From contig BSBM01000871.1 in NCBI GenBank assembly GCA_027924585.1, positions 806,001 to 870,000 of the forward strand: a DNA stretch of 64,000 bases, read 5' to 3'. Below the pieces are notes generated by a model. The model saw nothing but the letters and a program-made list of their open reading frames with translations. It ran no database searches and had not been told where the DNA came from. Shown here piece after piece: positions 35,564-44,877 of this stretch (position 1 is its first letter; each line of letters starts with the position of its first letter). This DNA comes from Larix kaempferi. Its lineage: Eukaryota; Streptophyta; Pinopsida; Pinales; Pinaceae. Made by a program: the position numbers and the translations under genes.

Positions 35564-37051
35564 ACTAATTATTTTCTCTCTACATATATAGATATATCTT
35601 ATATTTCATATTCAAATAATTGGGAAAATATTTATATTGAACATGATCATAAAACTTCAATTAAAAGGAAATATGTATTTCTCTATACATTTTATATTTT
35701 TGTGTATATGGATCAAATTTATGTTTTTCTTCCAATCTAATCATACTAAAAATTAATCATATCCTAATTTGTATGGCATGCACACTAAACCTAATTTTTA
35801 TAATATACACGCTAGCATAGTGGTGATAAATCTAACAATGTTAATGGTATATAAAAGATGTCAATGTCTAATCTCTTACTTAATATGCTTGGAGAAGGTT
35901 GTAGAGGGATATGCATGATGTTTTGCTCCTCTATATATGTGATTTAGAGTTGTTTGGTGAATGACATGACTATTTGCGAGTTATAGTTGTTTTGTCAAGG
36001 ACTATTTATGAGTGAGTTGTTTGCTCTACTAGATTGTTTTGTGAATGACTACTTATGAGTTTAGTTGTTTTCTCTACTAGAATGGTTTGTTTACTCAACA
36101 TTTATAGAATTACATGGAAAAAAATTCATTAAGAGTATTTAAAGCATCATCAATACAATGAAAACAAATATATAGTTGAAATGTACATGTTTTTGTTTTA
36201 TTTTATATTATAAATATTTCTTGTTAATTAAACCCACTTCAACAAATATTATTAAAGCAAGTGAAAACTAAGAAATGTTCTCAAACACTATTTCAATATG
36301 GAAATTGTTTAAACCTTATATTTTGGGTATTTGTTTCAAAAATATTTTACAAAACTACTTTGTATAGTGTTGTTTCTATAATATCAACTCTATGTAAATG
36401 CAAACAACAAGAGCAAGCCATATTTACCTCAAGACCTTTCCCACCTAACCTCTTTTAATCCGTTTATTTCTGGTTGCACATATAAGTTTCCCATAACCAA
36501 TATCAATTTATATTTTCTTCTTCCTTACCATATAGCAGTTCCATAGTTTTAAAGTGGACTCTTTATGTTCTAATTAGAAAACCTCATACTTAACATAAAA
36601 AATAAGAACATAACATGTTTAATACATGTATAAGCACTTAATTAACAACATTTTAGAGCACACTATTGGATTAAGATATTGGTTATAGGAAGTTTATATG
36701 TGCATATGCTCATTTATATAATACACCTTCCTTTTACTTTCATTTGCATCTTTATTGATTTCTTTATCTACATGCACTATATCTTTTAGTATGCCACCAT
36801 AACATTATCATTACATGTATGAATGCCTTATGCAACATCACTATATTTTTTCAATTTGTAAGTAGCTTGTATACCTTTTTTCCATTTCTCACCCTTTCTC
36901 TTTATAACATATCACCAATAGTTGTGTTCCTTTCTAAATATAAACCACTTCTAGAATTTAGTATTCATATCCATGAAAGAGACAAAATGAAAATGATAAT
37001 AAATGATTGGATAAGTCCAAATTAACATCTTCTTCCAAACCTTGATATCAA
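35564..37051. other. AT-rich intergenic DNA, no gene
   Basis: Short frames at 36261-36458 and 36819-37025 are Phe/Leu/Ile-rich and have no recognisable domain. A short repeated phrase (GAGTTGTTTGGTGAATGAC / GATTGTTTTGTGAATGAC) occurs at about 35946 and 36033. Confidence 0.6.
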
Positions 37052-37267
37052 ATGTTGTTGTTGTTTCCATCGATCATCTTGTATATATGAAGAACTTGTA
37101 GTATCTATCTATACTTATCAAAGTTACTTATGAGTTCATACTTGCTTGACACTTTCATTTGAATGTTGTTGTTTCCATTGATCATCTTGTATATATGAAG
37201 AACCTGTAGTATCTATCTATACTTATCAAAGTTACTTATGAGTTCATACTTGTTTTTTAATCAATAT
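37052..37267. repeat. 108-bp tandem duplication
   Basis: TTTCCATCGATCATCTTGTA (37064) and TTTCCATTGATCATCTTGTA (37172) mark two copies with period 108, differing at very few positions. Confidence 0.92.
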
Positions 37268-37664
37268 ATATCTTCCATACTTGCTTAAAACTTTTATTTA
37301 AAGGTTAATAGACATACTTGTTTGACACTTCTTGTTTGTTGTTCCTATCGGCAGGAAAATTGTTCAACGTGTTTGTGCTTGAGAGTACCTTTTGACCTTG
37401 TCAGTGAAGACATAAACTTTTAATTCAAATATTCGCTTGAAGGTGTTCATTGTCATGTCCGAAGAGGTTTCACCATCATTAGCAACAATTGACCCACTTG
37501 ATGAAAGCGACAACATTGTGCTCAATAGGCATCCAATTGTCCGCAAGCTTTGAACTTTACCTTTACATTCACTTTTTCCAAGTTTGACTGCTTTACAGTC
37601 CAAACTTTGTTTACATTCTTCTCATACTTAGCAGCTACAACTTTTTGTATCAACATTGTTACTT

Positions 37665-37678
37665 AAGTGGTACTTGTA
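37665..37678 (+). repeat. Left target-site duplication of the LINE-like unit
   Basis: AAGTGGTACTTGTA here is repeated exactly at 39916-39929, directly after the A-rich tail. The first two A bases may belong to the tail, giving 12-14 bp, a typical L1-type length. Confidence 0.9.
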
Positions 37679-37703
37679 GAAGTTTCAGGTTGAGGAGGAA
37701 AAG

Positions 37704-37961
37704 ATGTGCTCTGCTAAAAACCTATCCCCTGCCCTAGCTGTCGTCGGTGCTCATGGCCGCCGGGACTCTACAGGGATGGCCCTTCAGGCAGCTGTTGAGA
37801 AGGATGGTCGTCGCCTATGGCCTAGCAGAAGAGGCGGCTCAACAGTCCAGAATAGATGGATTCATTCTGTGTCAAATACATCTCTGCTTTTTTTAAATAT
37901 TGGAAGAAATGGGAGCGTTGAGTCTTGTAGAGGCGGCGGGCAGCACAGAGATAAGATGTAG
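37704..37961 (+). CDS. Small open frame in the leader of the LINE-like unit
   Basis: 85 codons starting 25 bases after the unit's 5' end. The peptide is Gly/Arg-rich (VVGAHGRRDSTGM, RRLWPSRRGGSTV) with no domain I recognise. It lies in the leader before ORF1 and could be an upstream ORF, or simply GC-rich chance coding. The first ATG of the presumed transcript opens it, which would reduce translation of the main ORF unless re-initiation occurs. Confidence 0.25.
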   Translation: MCSAKNLSPALAVVGAHGRRDSTGMALQAAVEKDGRRLWPSRRGGSTVQNRWIHSVSNTSLLFLNIGRNGSVESCRGGGQHRDKM

Positions 37962-38060
37962 CTGTGGTTATGGTCGGTCGTCCCCTCTTCTATCCAGCTA
38001 AAAGACTCTAAGGAGCGTCAAATGGCAGAGACGGTATTATACTCCTCTGGCTAGGACTTC

Positions 38061-39659
38061 TTGATTCACTTTTTCTTTATTTCGGCTACCTGGTGTGCTG
38101 GCGCAGGGTCTTTTATGTTTTATTATAGCTGCGGAGCGGCTACAGAACCGTTTTGGGCGATCATGCCGGTCGTGGAGTTATTTTTTTCTTACTATTCTCT
38201 TCATGCGAGAAGTACTATTGTTGCATGTCCTTATACTGAAGGAAAAAATGGAGAAACAGACTGGAGAACAGGTTGCATGAGCTCTGTAAGGCCACCATCG
38301 GTCCATCCTCATGGTGAAAAATGGTATGAATCACAAACTGTTTTTGGTTTTGGGGCAGAGGATGAAAAAATCCATATTTTTATAAAAACGCTTTCAGGGA
38401 AAACAGTCTTGGTGTGGGTTTCTGTTAAATATACAGGGGACACTCTAAAAACTATGATAGCGCAGAGAGAGGGTTACTCTCGAATATCCTTTTACATTCT
38501 GTATGAAGGTAAAGTACTAAATGAGGGTGATAGGCTGAAGGACTGCCAGATTTACAAGAACTCCACTCTGCATGTGATGTATCGTTTGCGGGGAGGATCG
38601 TTTGGGAATAGAGGAACAGCAGGCCCCTCTTCATACAAAGATGCAGCTCGTGCAAAGGGGCCACAGTCGTCAGCAGCTCCACATTCTTCACAACCCAAGC
38701 CGTATATCGTGGAGAAATTGGATGATATCCCATCTTTGGAGGTCAAGAATACAGAGGTAACACAACTCTTCAGTAATTTTCAAACACATGCTCTCATTTG
38801 TCGTTTTAATGGCTTCTGGCCCAGATCTTATGATCTTCATAATTGGATCTACACAAATTGGACAACAAATTGTCAAATTCTTTTATGCTCCAAAGGATTT
38901 TTTGTTGTACAGTTTGAATCAAAGGAAGAATATGAGAAGATCTTTGAGCAGGGTCCTTGGTTTTGGGGGGGAGCAGGGCTTTTCTTAACCCCCTGGTTTC
39001 CCGATTTTGATGCCAACACTATGGTGGTTACCAAAATGTCGGTATGGGTGAGGCTGCCAAACCTGCCCCTTCCTTTCTGGCATCATTTAGTCCTGGAAGA
39101 CATTGGCAATATACTTGGGAAGTACATTAAAAGGGATACTGATCGGCATGAGCAGGGACTTTTTACTTATGCACGAATCTGTGTGGAGATCGACCTTAGC
39201 AAAGGTCTTCCTGATAGAATCAAGCTGATATATGAAAAGCACAAATGGATCCAGGCACTGGACTATGAAAACACTGCTTTTAGATGCAGATTTTGTCATC
39301 TAACAGGACATTTACAAGATTCGTGCCCTCTTGCAAAACGGCATCCCAAAAAGAACCAGGGGATGAAGACAAAGGGGAAAACATGGCAGGCAGATTATGC
39401 CCCCTCTACTGATGAGGATTCAGAGGGTGAGGAAAGCGAACCAGAAGAAAAACAAGAAGAGGAGGTCAATGAGGAAATAGTGCATAAAGCTGAAACAGTG
39501 GAGACACATCATTCAGATTCAAAAAATGCCGGTAAGGAAACACTCTCGGAAAACATGCAATTAATGGCTACTTCCTTAACAGGGTCAAAGCGTGCACATG
39601 AATCAGAAAATTCAGATTCTGATAAAGAAAAAACCTCTGTTCAGTCATCAGTGGAGTAG
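38061..39659 (+). CDS. LINE ORF1-like protein with an N-terminal ubiquitin-like domain
   Basis: 532 codons, intact. Residues 104-179 (38370-38597) align with ubiquitin over all 76 positions without a gap. They begin IHIFIKTLSGKT, retain Lys at positions 6, 11, 27, 48 and 63, and end STLHVMYRLRGG, with about 31 identities by eye. A Ser follows RLRGG, so the diglycine is a potential deubiquitinase cleavage site. Residues about 225-379 match the DUF4283 type seen in plant L1 ORF1 (FFVVQFESKEEYEKIFEQGP, VWVRLPNLPLPFW). C409, C412, H417 and C422 form a CX2CX4HX4C knuckle. The tail (about 440-532) is acidic and Ser-rich. The true start may be the ATG at 38277 (residue 73), because residues 1-72 look like translated leader. 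DUF4283 and knuckle suggest RNA binding; what the ubiquitin-like part does is unknown. Confidence 0.85.
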   Translation: MIHFFFISATWCAGAGSFMFYYSCGAATEPFWAIMPVVELFFSYYSLHARSTIVACPYTEGKNGETDWRTGCMSSVRPPSVHPHGEKWYESQTVFGFGAEDEKIHIFIKTLSGKTVLVWVSVKYTGDTLKTMIAQREGYSRISFYILYEGKVLNEGDRLKDCQIYKNSTLHVMYRLRGGSFGNRGTAGPSSYKDAARAKGPQSSAAPHSSQPKPYIVEKLDDIPSLEVKNTEVTQLFSNFQTHALICRFNGFWPRSYDLHNWIYTNWTTNCQILLCSKGFFVVQFESKEEYEKIFEQGPWFWGGAGLFLTPWFPDFDANTMVVTKMSVWVRLPNLPLPFWHHLVLEDIGNILGKYIKRDTDRHEQGLFTYARICVEIDLSKGLPDRIKLIYEKHKWIQALDYENTAFRCRFCHLTGHLQDSCPLAKRHPKKNQGMKTKGKTWQADYAPSTDEDSEGEESEPEEKQEEEVNEEIVHKAETVETHHSDSKNAGKETLSENMQLMATSLTGSKRAHESENSDSDKEKTSVQSSVE

Positions 39660-39776
39660 GCGAGTAAAGAGCTGATTGTAGTTGTACCCCAGCAGGGGGG
39701 ATGGACAGAAGTGAAATCAAAGAAGAGAGACAGGAAAAGGAAATTAGAGGATTATTATAAAATCCCTAATTCCTAG
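39660..39776 (+). pseudogene. C-terminal extension of ORF1 behind a TAG
   Basis: The same frame continues 38 codons beyond the TAG at 39657-39659. It contains GGWTEVKSKKRDRKRK, a basic ending typical of plant LINE ORF1 proteins. The TAG is thus probably a nonsense mutation, or a readthrough point, and the ancestral protein about 571 residues long. Confidence 0.6.
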
Positions 39777-39882
39777 AAACTTATGTAACAATAATGTTCT
39801 TTTTATTTTTTGTAGACCTATGGTCGTGTCTCAAATGTGCTTATGCACCTACAGAATGTAATTTTGTATCGCTTCGGCTTGA

Positions 39883-39888
39883 AATAAA
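39883..39888 (+). promoter_or_regulatory. Polyadenylation signal of the LINE-like unit
   Basis: AATAAA lies 20 bases before the A10 tail (39908-39917, shared with the target duplication). The spacing fits cleavage and polyadenylation of the source RNA. Confidence 0.65.
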
Positions 39889-39929
39889 ATTACGCTTTTT
39901 TTCTTGGAAAAAAAAAAGTGGTACTTGTA

Positions 39930-40349
39930 ACCAATAATAAATAGTCTTGAATATTATATTATTTTTGTTTTGTTGTAACATTGCATTGACCAACAGATTT
40001 ATTTTAACTTATCTTGCCACTTTCTAATATGTTGCCTTTCTCTTAGTTAGTAATTATCAACCTAAAATTAACATTGTTTTATCAAGTACTATTTCTAACC
40101 TTCATAAGCAATCTTATATATGCTCTTATTTTATACTTCATTTCTTTATAAACAATGTTCAGAAACGCCTATATTTATTTCTTGCAACAACTTATCATCA
40201 TTTATCCATGCCCCCCTTATCTTTTACAATCTATCTTTGTTCACTCTTCCAATGGTTAAATATATAGTATGTTTCTCTTTCGCCAAAGGCACCATCAAGA
40301 TCATAACCACCGCACAATTGTTTTTGTAGGCATGTCGACAAATCTTGAC
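39930..40349. other. AT-rich DNA, no gene
   Basis: Continuation of the pre-insertion locus after the target duplication. The 69-codon frame at 40120-40329 is Phe/Leu-rich and unrecognised. Confidence 0.5.
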
Positions 40350-41310
40350 ACTGATCAAATCAATGCACGCAGAAGAGTTCTATATGCTTAAAAAAAAAGC
40401 GCCAATGCCTTCTATATAGAGATGCTCGTCAACTTGTTAATATCCCTTCCCTATTTCACGTTGTCCAACATTCCCTAACACCCTCTCCACCATCCCCATC
40501 TGCAACACCCCATTCAACAAACTCTAGCCTCGATGGTGCACAACAACGATTCCATACACTATTGGACAAACTATCTCCCATGAATGTATGCTCTATATGC
40601 ATGGAATCTTATTCTAGAATTAAAACAAACCACTTTTGTCATGCATATGCATGTTCTTGTTGTATCGCGGAAAAAAATGTCCACCATTTTTCCTTGGAAA
40701 ACAACATGGATCATGGCATACAACCATTTGTACTTGCAAGGATTACTCAAGTTGAAGAAATTATCATTTCTCGTGTTAACCCAATCTTACAAGTCACTCA
40801 TGCCCATGGCGGACAATATACATATTCTAGCCACACTATTAGCTTCCCGCAAAACATTTCTAGCATTGCCACTTCCCTCTATCATTTACTTTCAAACATT
40901 AACATCCTTATTCTTCGCAAATGTAGTCCTAAAAAACAAACCTTATGAAATCTTTGTTAGTCGAGCACGTGTTCTTGTTGCTCTTGAATACAAACTATCA
41001 AATGACCCATACTGCAAAGATTTTCAAATTAACCCAATTGCAAATTATCTTCTTTTCCTCTTGAACCAACAGACATTTCATCCCTCCTTCATCATGTCAC
41101 ACCCGATGAAACCCCATTTGCTGACCATACCTCATCTTCTACTGTTCAACCACCCAGCTTCCTAGAACCCCATGAAATACAGTCCTCCTCCTTTATATCT
41201 ACACAAACAAATTGTGGAATTGAGGTTGTAAACTGTGTACTCTCTTTTACATTCACAAAAACAAAGCAGCCAATCAAAGCAACCTCTCCTCATCTACCTC
41301 CACGTTGAAT
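40350..41310 (+). pseudogene. Helitron protein fragment (N-terminal region before Rep/helicase)
   Basis: The frame at 40562-40948 shows VCSICMES, ACSCCIAEK, FSLENNMDHGIQPFVLARIT, QVEEIIISRVNP and HGGQYTYSSHTISFPQNI. These are landmarks of the conserved N-terminal region (DUF6570-type) of plant Helitron helicase-like proteins. After a frameshift near 40915 the other frame (40584-41165) continues with YEIFVSRARVLVALEYKLSN. A further shift gives HHVTPDET and FTKTKQPIK. The Rep HUH motif and helicase are not present here. It is a truncated relic; its ends are not defined. Confidence 0.75.
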
Positions 41311-41340
41311 AAATACAACCTTTATATTGAGAGCTACGAC

Positions 41341-41936
41341 CACTCCTATTGTATTGTAAGTCTACATTTTATTGTGCTTTGTTGTGAACTATCTATATTG
41401 TCAGAAGACATGTGAATCCTTGATGTGGTGAGAGTCATTGATAACCAATTACTTTTCTTGGTTTAGTAGTAATTTTTAGAAGATTAATTCATATAATGAC
41501 AGGTCTGTTCGCCTTTACATGGCTGAGAAGCATGTAAAGTTTTTATTGTGGACTTAAAATCCTCAATGAGAAGAAAGAAACATATTTGGGTTTCCCACTA
41601 CATCTTCCATTCTTGAAGAAAGCATAACGAAGATTCACCACTCCTATTGTGTTGTAAGTCTACATTTTTATTATGCCTTGTTGTGAACTATCTATATTGT
41701 CAAAAGACGTGTGAATCCTTGATGCGGTAGGAGTCATTGATAACCAGTTACTTTCCTTCGTTTATTAGTAATTTTCATTAGATTAGTTCATAGAGTGATA
41801 GGTATGTTCGCCTTTACATGGTTGAGAAGGATGTAAAGTTTTTATTGTGGACTTGAAATCGTCAATGAGAAGAAAGAAACATATTTGGGTTTCCCACTGT
41901 ATCTTCCATTCTTGAAGCAAGCATAACGAATATTCA
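41341..41936. repeat. 298-bp tandem duplication
   Basis: CACTCCTATTGTATTGTAAG (41341) and CACTCCTATTGTGTTGTAAG (41639) start two copies, about 93% alike. Each contains GTTCGCCTTTACATGG and a GAAGAAAGAAACATATTTGG phrase. No coding. Confidence 0.9.
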
Positions 41937-43304
41937 TTTACAACTTAGATTGTGGCACTATCAAGCGTTGGTCCATGAAAGAGTTCCATACCTATACTTG
42001 TATATGGAGATTCCTAAATTTATTGATACAACACATGGCATGAAAGCAAACTTTTGTTCACAAGTAGTTTGTACAGTTTAGGAATTATTATAATCATTGT
42101 TTTCATTGATATTATTGCAGAAATATTTTTTCAAATTGCTTATATATTCGAGATATAGTAGTAATCTATAGTGTTGAGATTACTACTACAGAGATTGTGA
42201 GAAAAGCAATTGTAATTGTCTCTTTGTGTTGATGAACTTAACATTATTTTTTGTTATGGGTTGAGTACCTATGTCTTTGTAATCTGAGATTGTTACAAAC
42301 TTTGTTCTTTTCCTACCAGTATCATTCACTGCGTATGTCTATGTTTTTGTTCCTTCTAACTTTTCTCTTTTCCTACTAACGTTCATTTTTACCCCTCAAG
42401 GAGTAAATGCTAGTATAAATAAACTAATAATAACTATTGTCATTTAAAAATAAAAACCCACTCATCACATATCAATATAATAAAATTTTAAATTCATAAT
42501 TAATAAAGAATAATATTTTGAGAATCTCATTATTCATAATGGAAGGTGAAAACATAATCCGTATAGCGCCGAATATAATTATTCTATTCGATGTGCTAAA
42601 GTCGGAGAGACTTTAAGTGTTGTCAACATTAAAGATTGTTTTATATATAGAAAATATAGACTTTCTACACGTGCATTTCATTATAAATGAACTTTTAAAT
42701 ATATAAATATATATAAACTAGTGGACTCTAAAAGTGAAGTTGCCGTTTATTGAAATGCCATGTTGAATTTGAGTGTGGATTATTTCTTTGGTAGGAAAAT
42801 ATTATGATGTAATTCATTTTTAAGGTAGATTACACAATTGGTTCGTTCAAAGATGACGGCTCGTTAAAGGATTGAATTACCAACTTAACATTATTTTGTG
42901 CCTTGGGTTTCTTTTACGAGGTCTCGCAAGACAATCCAATATGTGTGGAGTGGGGATCGTTATTTTTATAAACATTCATTGAAGTGTGACTTAGTTTTAG
43001 TAACTAATAATATAGTATAATTTTAATTTTATGTGATTTTTTTATAAAAATAATATAAAATAAAAGGATATAAAAAGTTATAAATTTTGGGAGATTCAAA
43101 ATTATTAATGGATTGGGTTAATGTCACTTGTCAAATTACAAACAAGGGCTATTGGATGGCGATGTCCCTGTCGTTCATGTAACGATTTAATTTGTTATAT
43201 TGTCAAAATTGAATTTGTTTGATAAAGTTTTCGCTTAAAATAATTATATTGTTCATGTACAGTTTGGTGAGGTTTGTGCATGTACAGTTTTATATGAAAA
43301 CGCA
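41937..43304. other. Intergenic DNA, no gene
   Basis: AT-rich, nothing recognised apart from the CTAACGTTCATTTTTACCCC word at 42377 shared with 29985. Confidence 0.5.
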
Positions 43305-43725
43305 TTGTATATACATATAGCAAGTGTTCCATCAGTTATTGGTAATGTCTCTGTTGTGCTAGTTTGCATGATGCTGCCATATTTATTTAAGATCTTGAAA
43401 TCCCACCAGACAATAGGAAAATCACGCCCAAGTCAATGGACAAATAACTACAAATTGTGGAGAATTCGGCCATGGAAATTAAAAAGATGGCATTTCACGA
43501 AAATTTGTGGTACTTTCTACCAAAAAATTGCCACGTATAAAGGAAGAAAAGATGACACTACCAGCAATGAAAAGAAAGGATACGTTCAGATGTGTCAAAG
43601 GAGAAGAACATGCCCCAGATTTGCATCAAAGATGCCACCTAGCTGTCTCGAACTTAGTTGAAGCCAGCGTCAATAGCCCGAGTTATGTAATGATTCCATG
43701 CTGCCAAACTAGTGAAGAAAAATAA
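43305..43725 (+). other. Open frames just upstream of the duplicated acyltransferase pseudogene
   Basis: Two overlapping frames (43305-43661 and 43507-43725). The second contains LPRIKEEKMTLPAMKRKD and LVEASVNSPSYVMIP, which could be the N-terminus of a BAHD-type protein. I cannot align it, and no splice donor at its end is clear. It lies outside the duplicated unit (starting 43753), so copy 2 would lack it. Confidence 0.2.
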
Positions 43726-44492
43726 ATTGTTCCCATATTTTTCACCGGTTTTGAGATTGTTTCCAATTTAATTTAGTTTGTTGGAATGTTAAATTACCAC
43801 AGAACATGTAGTAACTCCCCAAAAGTGGAATCATATGTTAATACTACAAATTAGTTATGACACTAACTTGCAAAACTTGATGAATGACTTGAGAAACGTG
43901 GCTCTTCTGGTCACATCCGCAACCTGCAGAAATGCTAAGCTCAGGATTATTATAATTAATATCAATGTAATTTCATATCGCGTTTATTATGAAAAATGCT
44001 AACCTCGGGATTATTATAATTAATATCAATGTAATTTCATATCGTGTTTAACATGAAAAATTATAGCCCCTAGGATGCAATCATGTTGTGTGGCTGAACA
44101 GTAAGTTATATATAAGACGGGAAAAAAAAGTAAAATGTGGAATCTCCACCAAAATAGGCAGCGCCACGTTTAATCCATGCAAAGTGCTATAGTCACCAAG
44201 GCAACTACAACAACCACATTTTGGTCATGCACGCTGGCTCCCTAAGGAAACCACCAGCTCTTCTGAACGTTACCCTCATCACGCAGTTGGAGAAAATTAG
44301 AGTTAATCACTTGATTAAAGCATTAATGGATGTAAGGGATGCTACTAACATGGCCAAATGTAGCAGGGATGTCCGTGGAGCAACAAGTCTGTGCGGGTTA
44401 TTGCGGGTTATTTCCACTTGAGAGAAACTTGGGAAGTTTAGTTCATAAGACGTCAAAGCATCATCGAATAGTTGTTGTTCAAGCCAGCTCAG

Positions 44493-44585
44493 GTACTTTG
44501 ATCTGACATCTAAGCACGCACTGCTTATCAATTTTCATGGTGATCAATTAAACTTACACAACCACGTTTGAACTTTGTATTGCAG
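44493..44585 (+). other. Intron-like segment of acyltransferase pseudogene, copy 1
   Basis: A donor CAG/GTACTTTG at 44493 and acceptor TATTGCAG ending at 44585 frame 93 bases. The equivalent in copy 2 is 51844-51936, also 93 bases. It sits just before the FTRFKCGG codons. Confidence 0.45.
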
Positions 44586-44877
44586 TTTACAAGGTTCAAA
44601 TGTGGAGGAGTTGCCATTGGGGTGAGTGGGTCTCATGTTCTGGAGACTCATTCTTGGCTTTTATTTCATCCAGGAGAACCGATAAAGCTATAGGAGAAAC
44701 AAATGTAAGCAATGTCCTCCGATAATATGTACAAAACATCTAGCAGAAAAGTAAAAAATGGACTCCAAACAATCAATTTCACAGAGACATTTGGATGAAT
44801 AGACAACAAGAAAATGCCATGATGGAAGCGGATTCTTTCGGGTTATTGCGTGGAGAGGCGCTCTACAGCGCAATATG

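Larger units (their letters stand above)
37679..39915 (+). mobile_element. Compact LINE-like retrotransposed unit carrying only ORF1
   Basis: 2237 bp between perfect 14-bp target duplications. It begins GAAGTTTCAGGTTG, has a ~0.4-0.6 kb GC-richer leader, one long ORF, an AATAAA signal at 39883-39888 and an A10 tail starting 20 bases later. The ORF resembles plant L1-type ORF1 (DUF4283-like plus CCHC). No endonuclease or reverse transcriptase follows: only about 135 bases separate the last ORF1 codon from the tail. It was therefore mobilised in trans, either as an ORF2-deleted LINE derivative or as a retrocopy of a polyadenylated ORF1-like mRNA. Confidence 0.88.

Noticed and set aside
38095-38876. 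Small frames overlapping the LINE ORF1 on both strands
   Set aside because: They are shadows of the 532-codon frame, which has recognisable domains.
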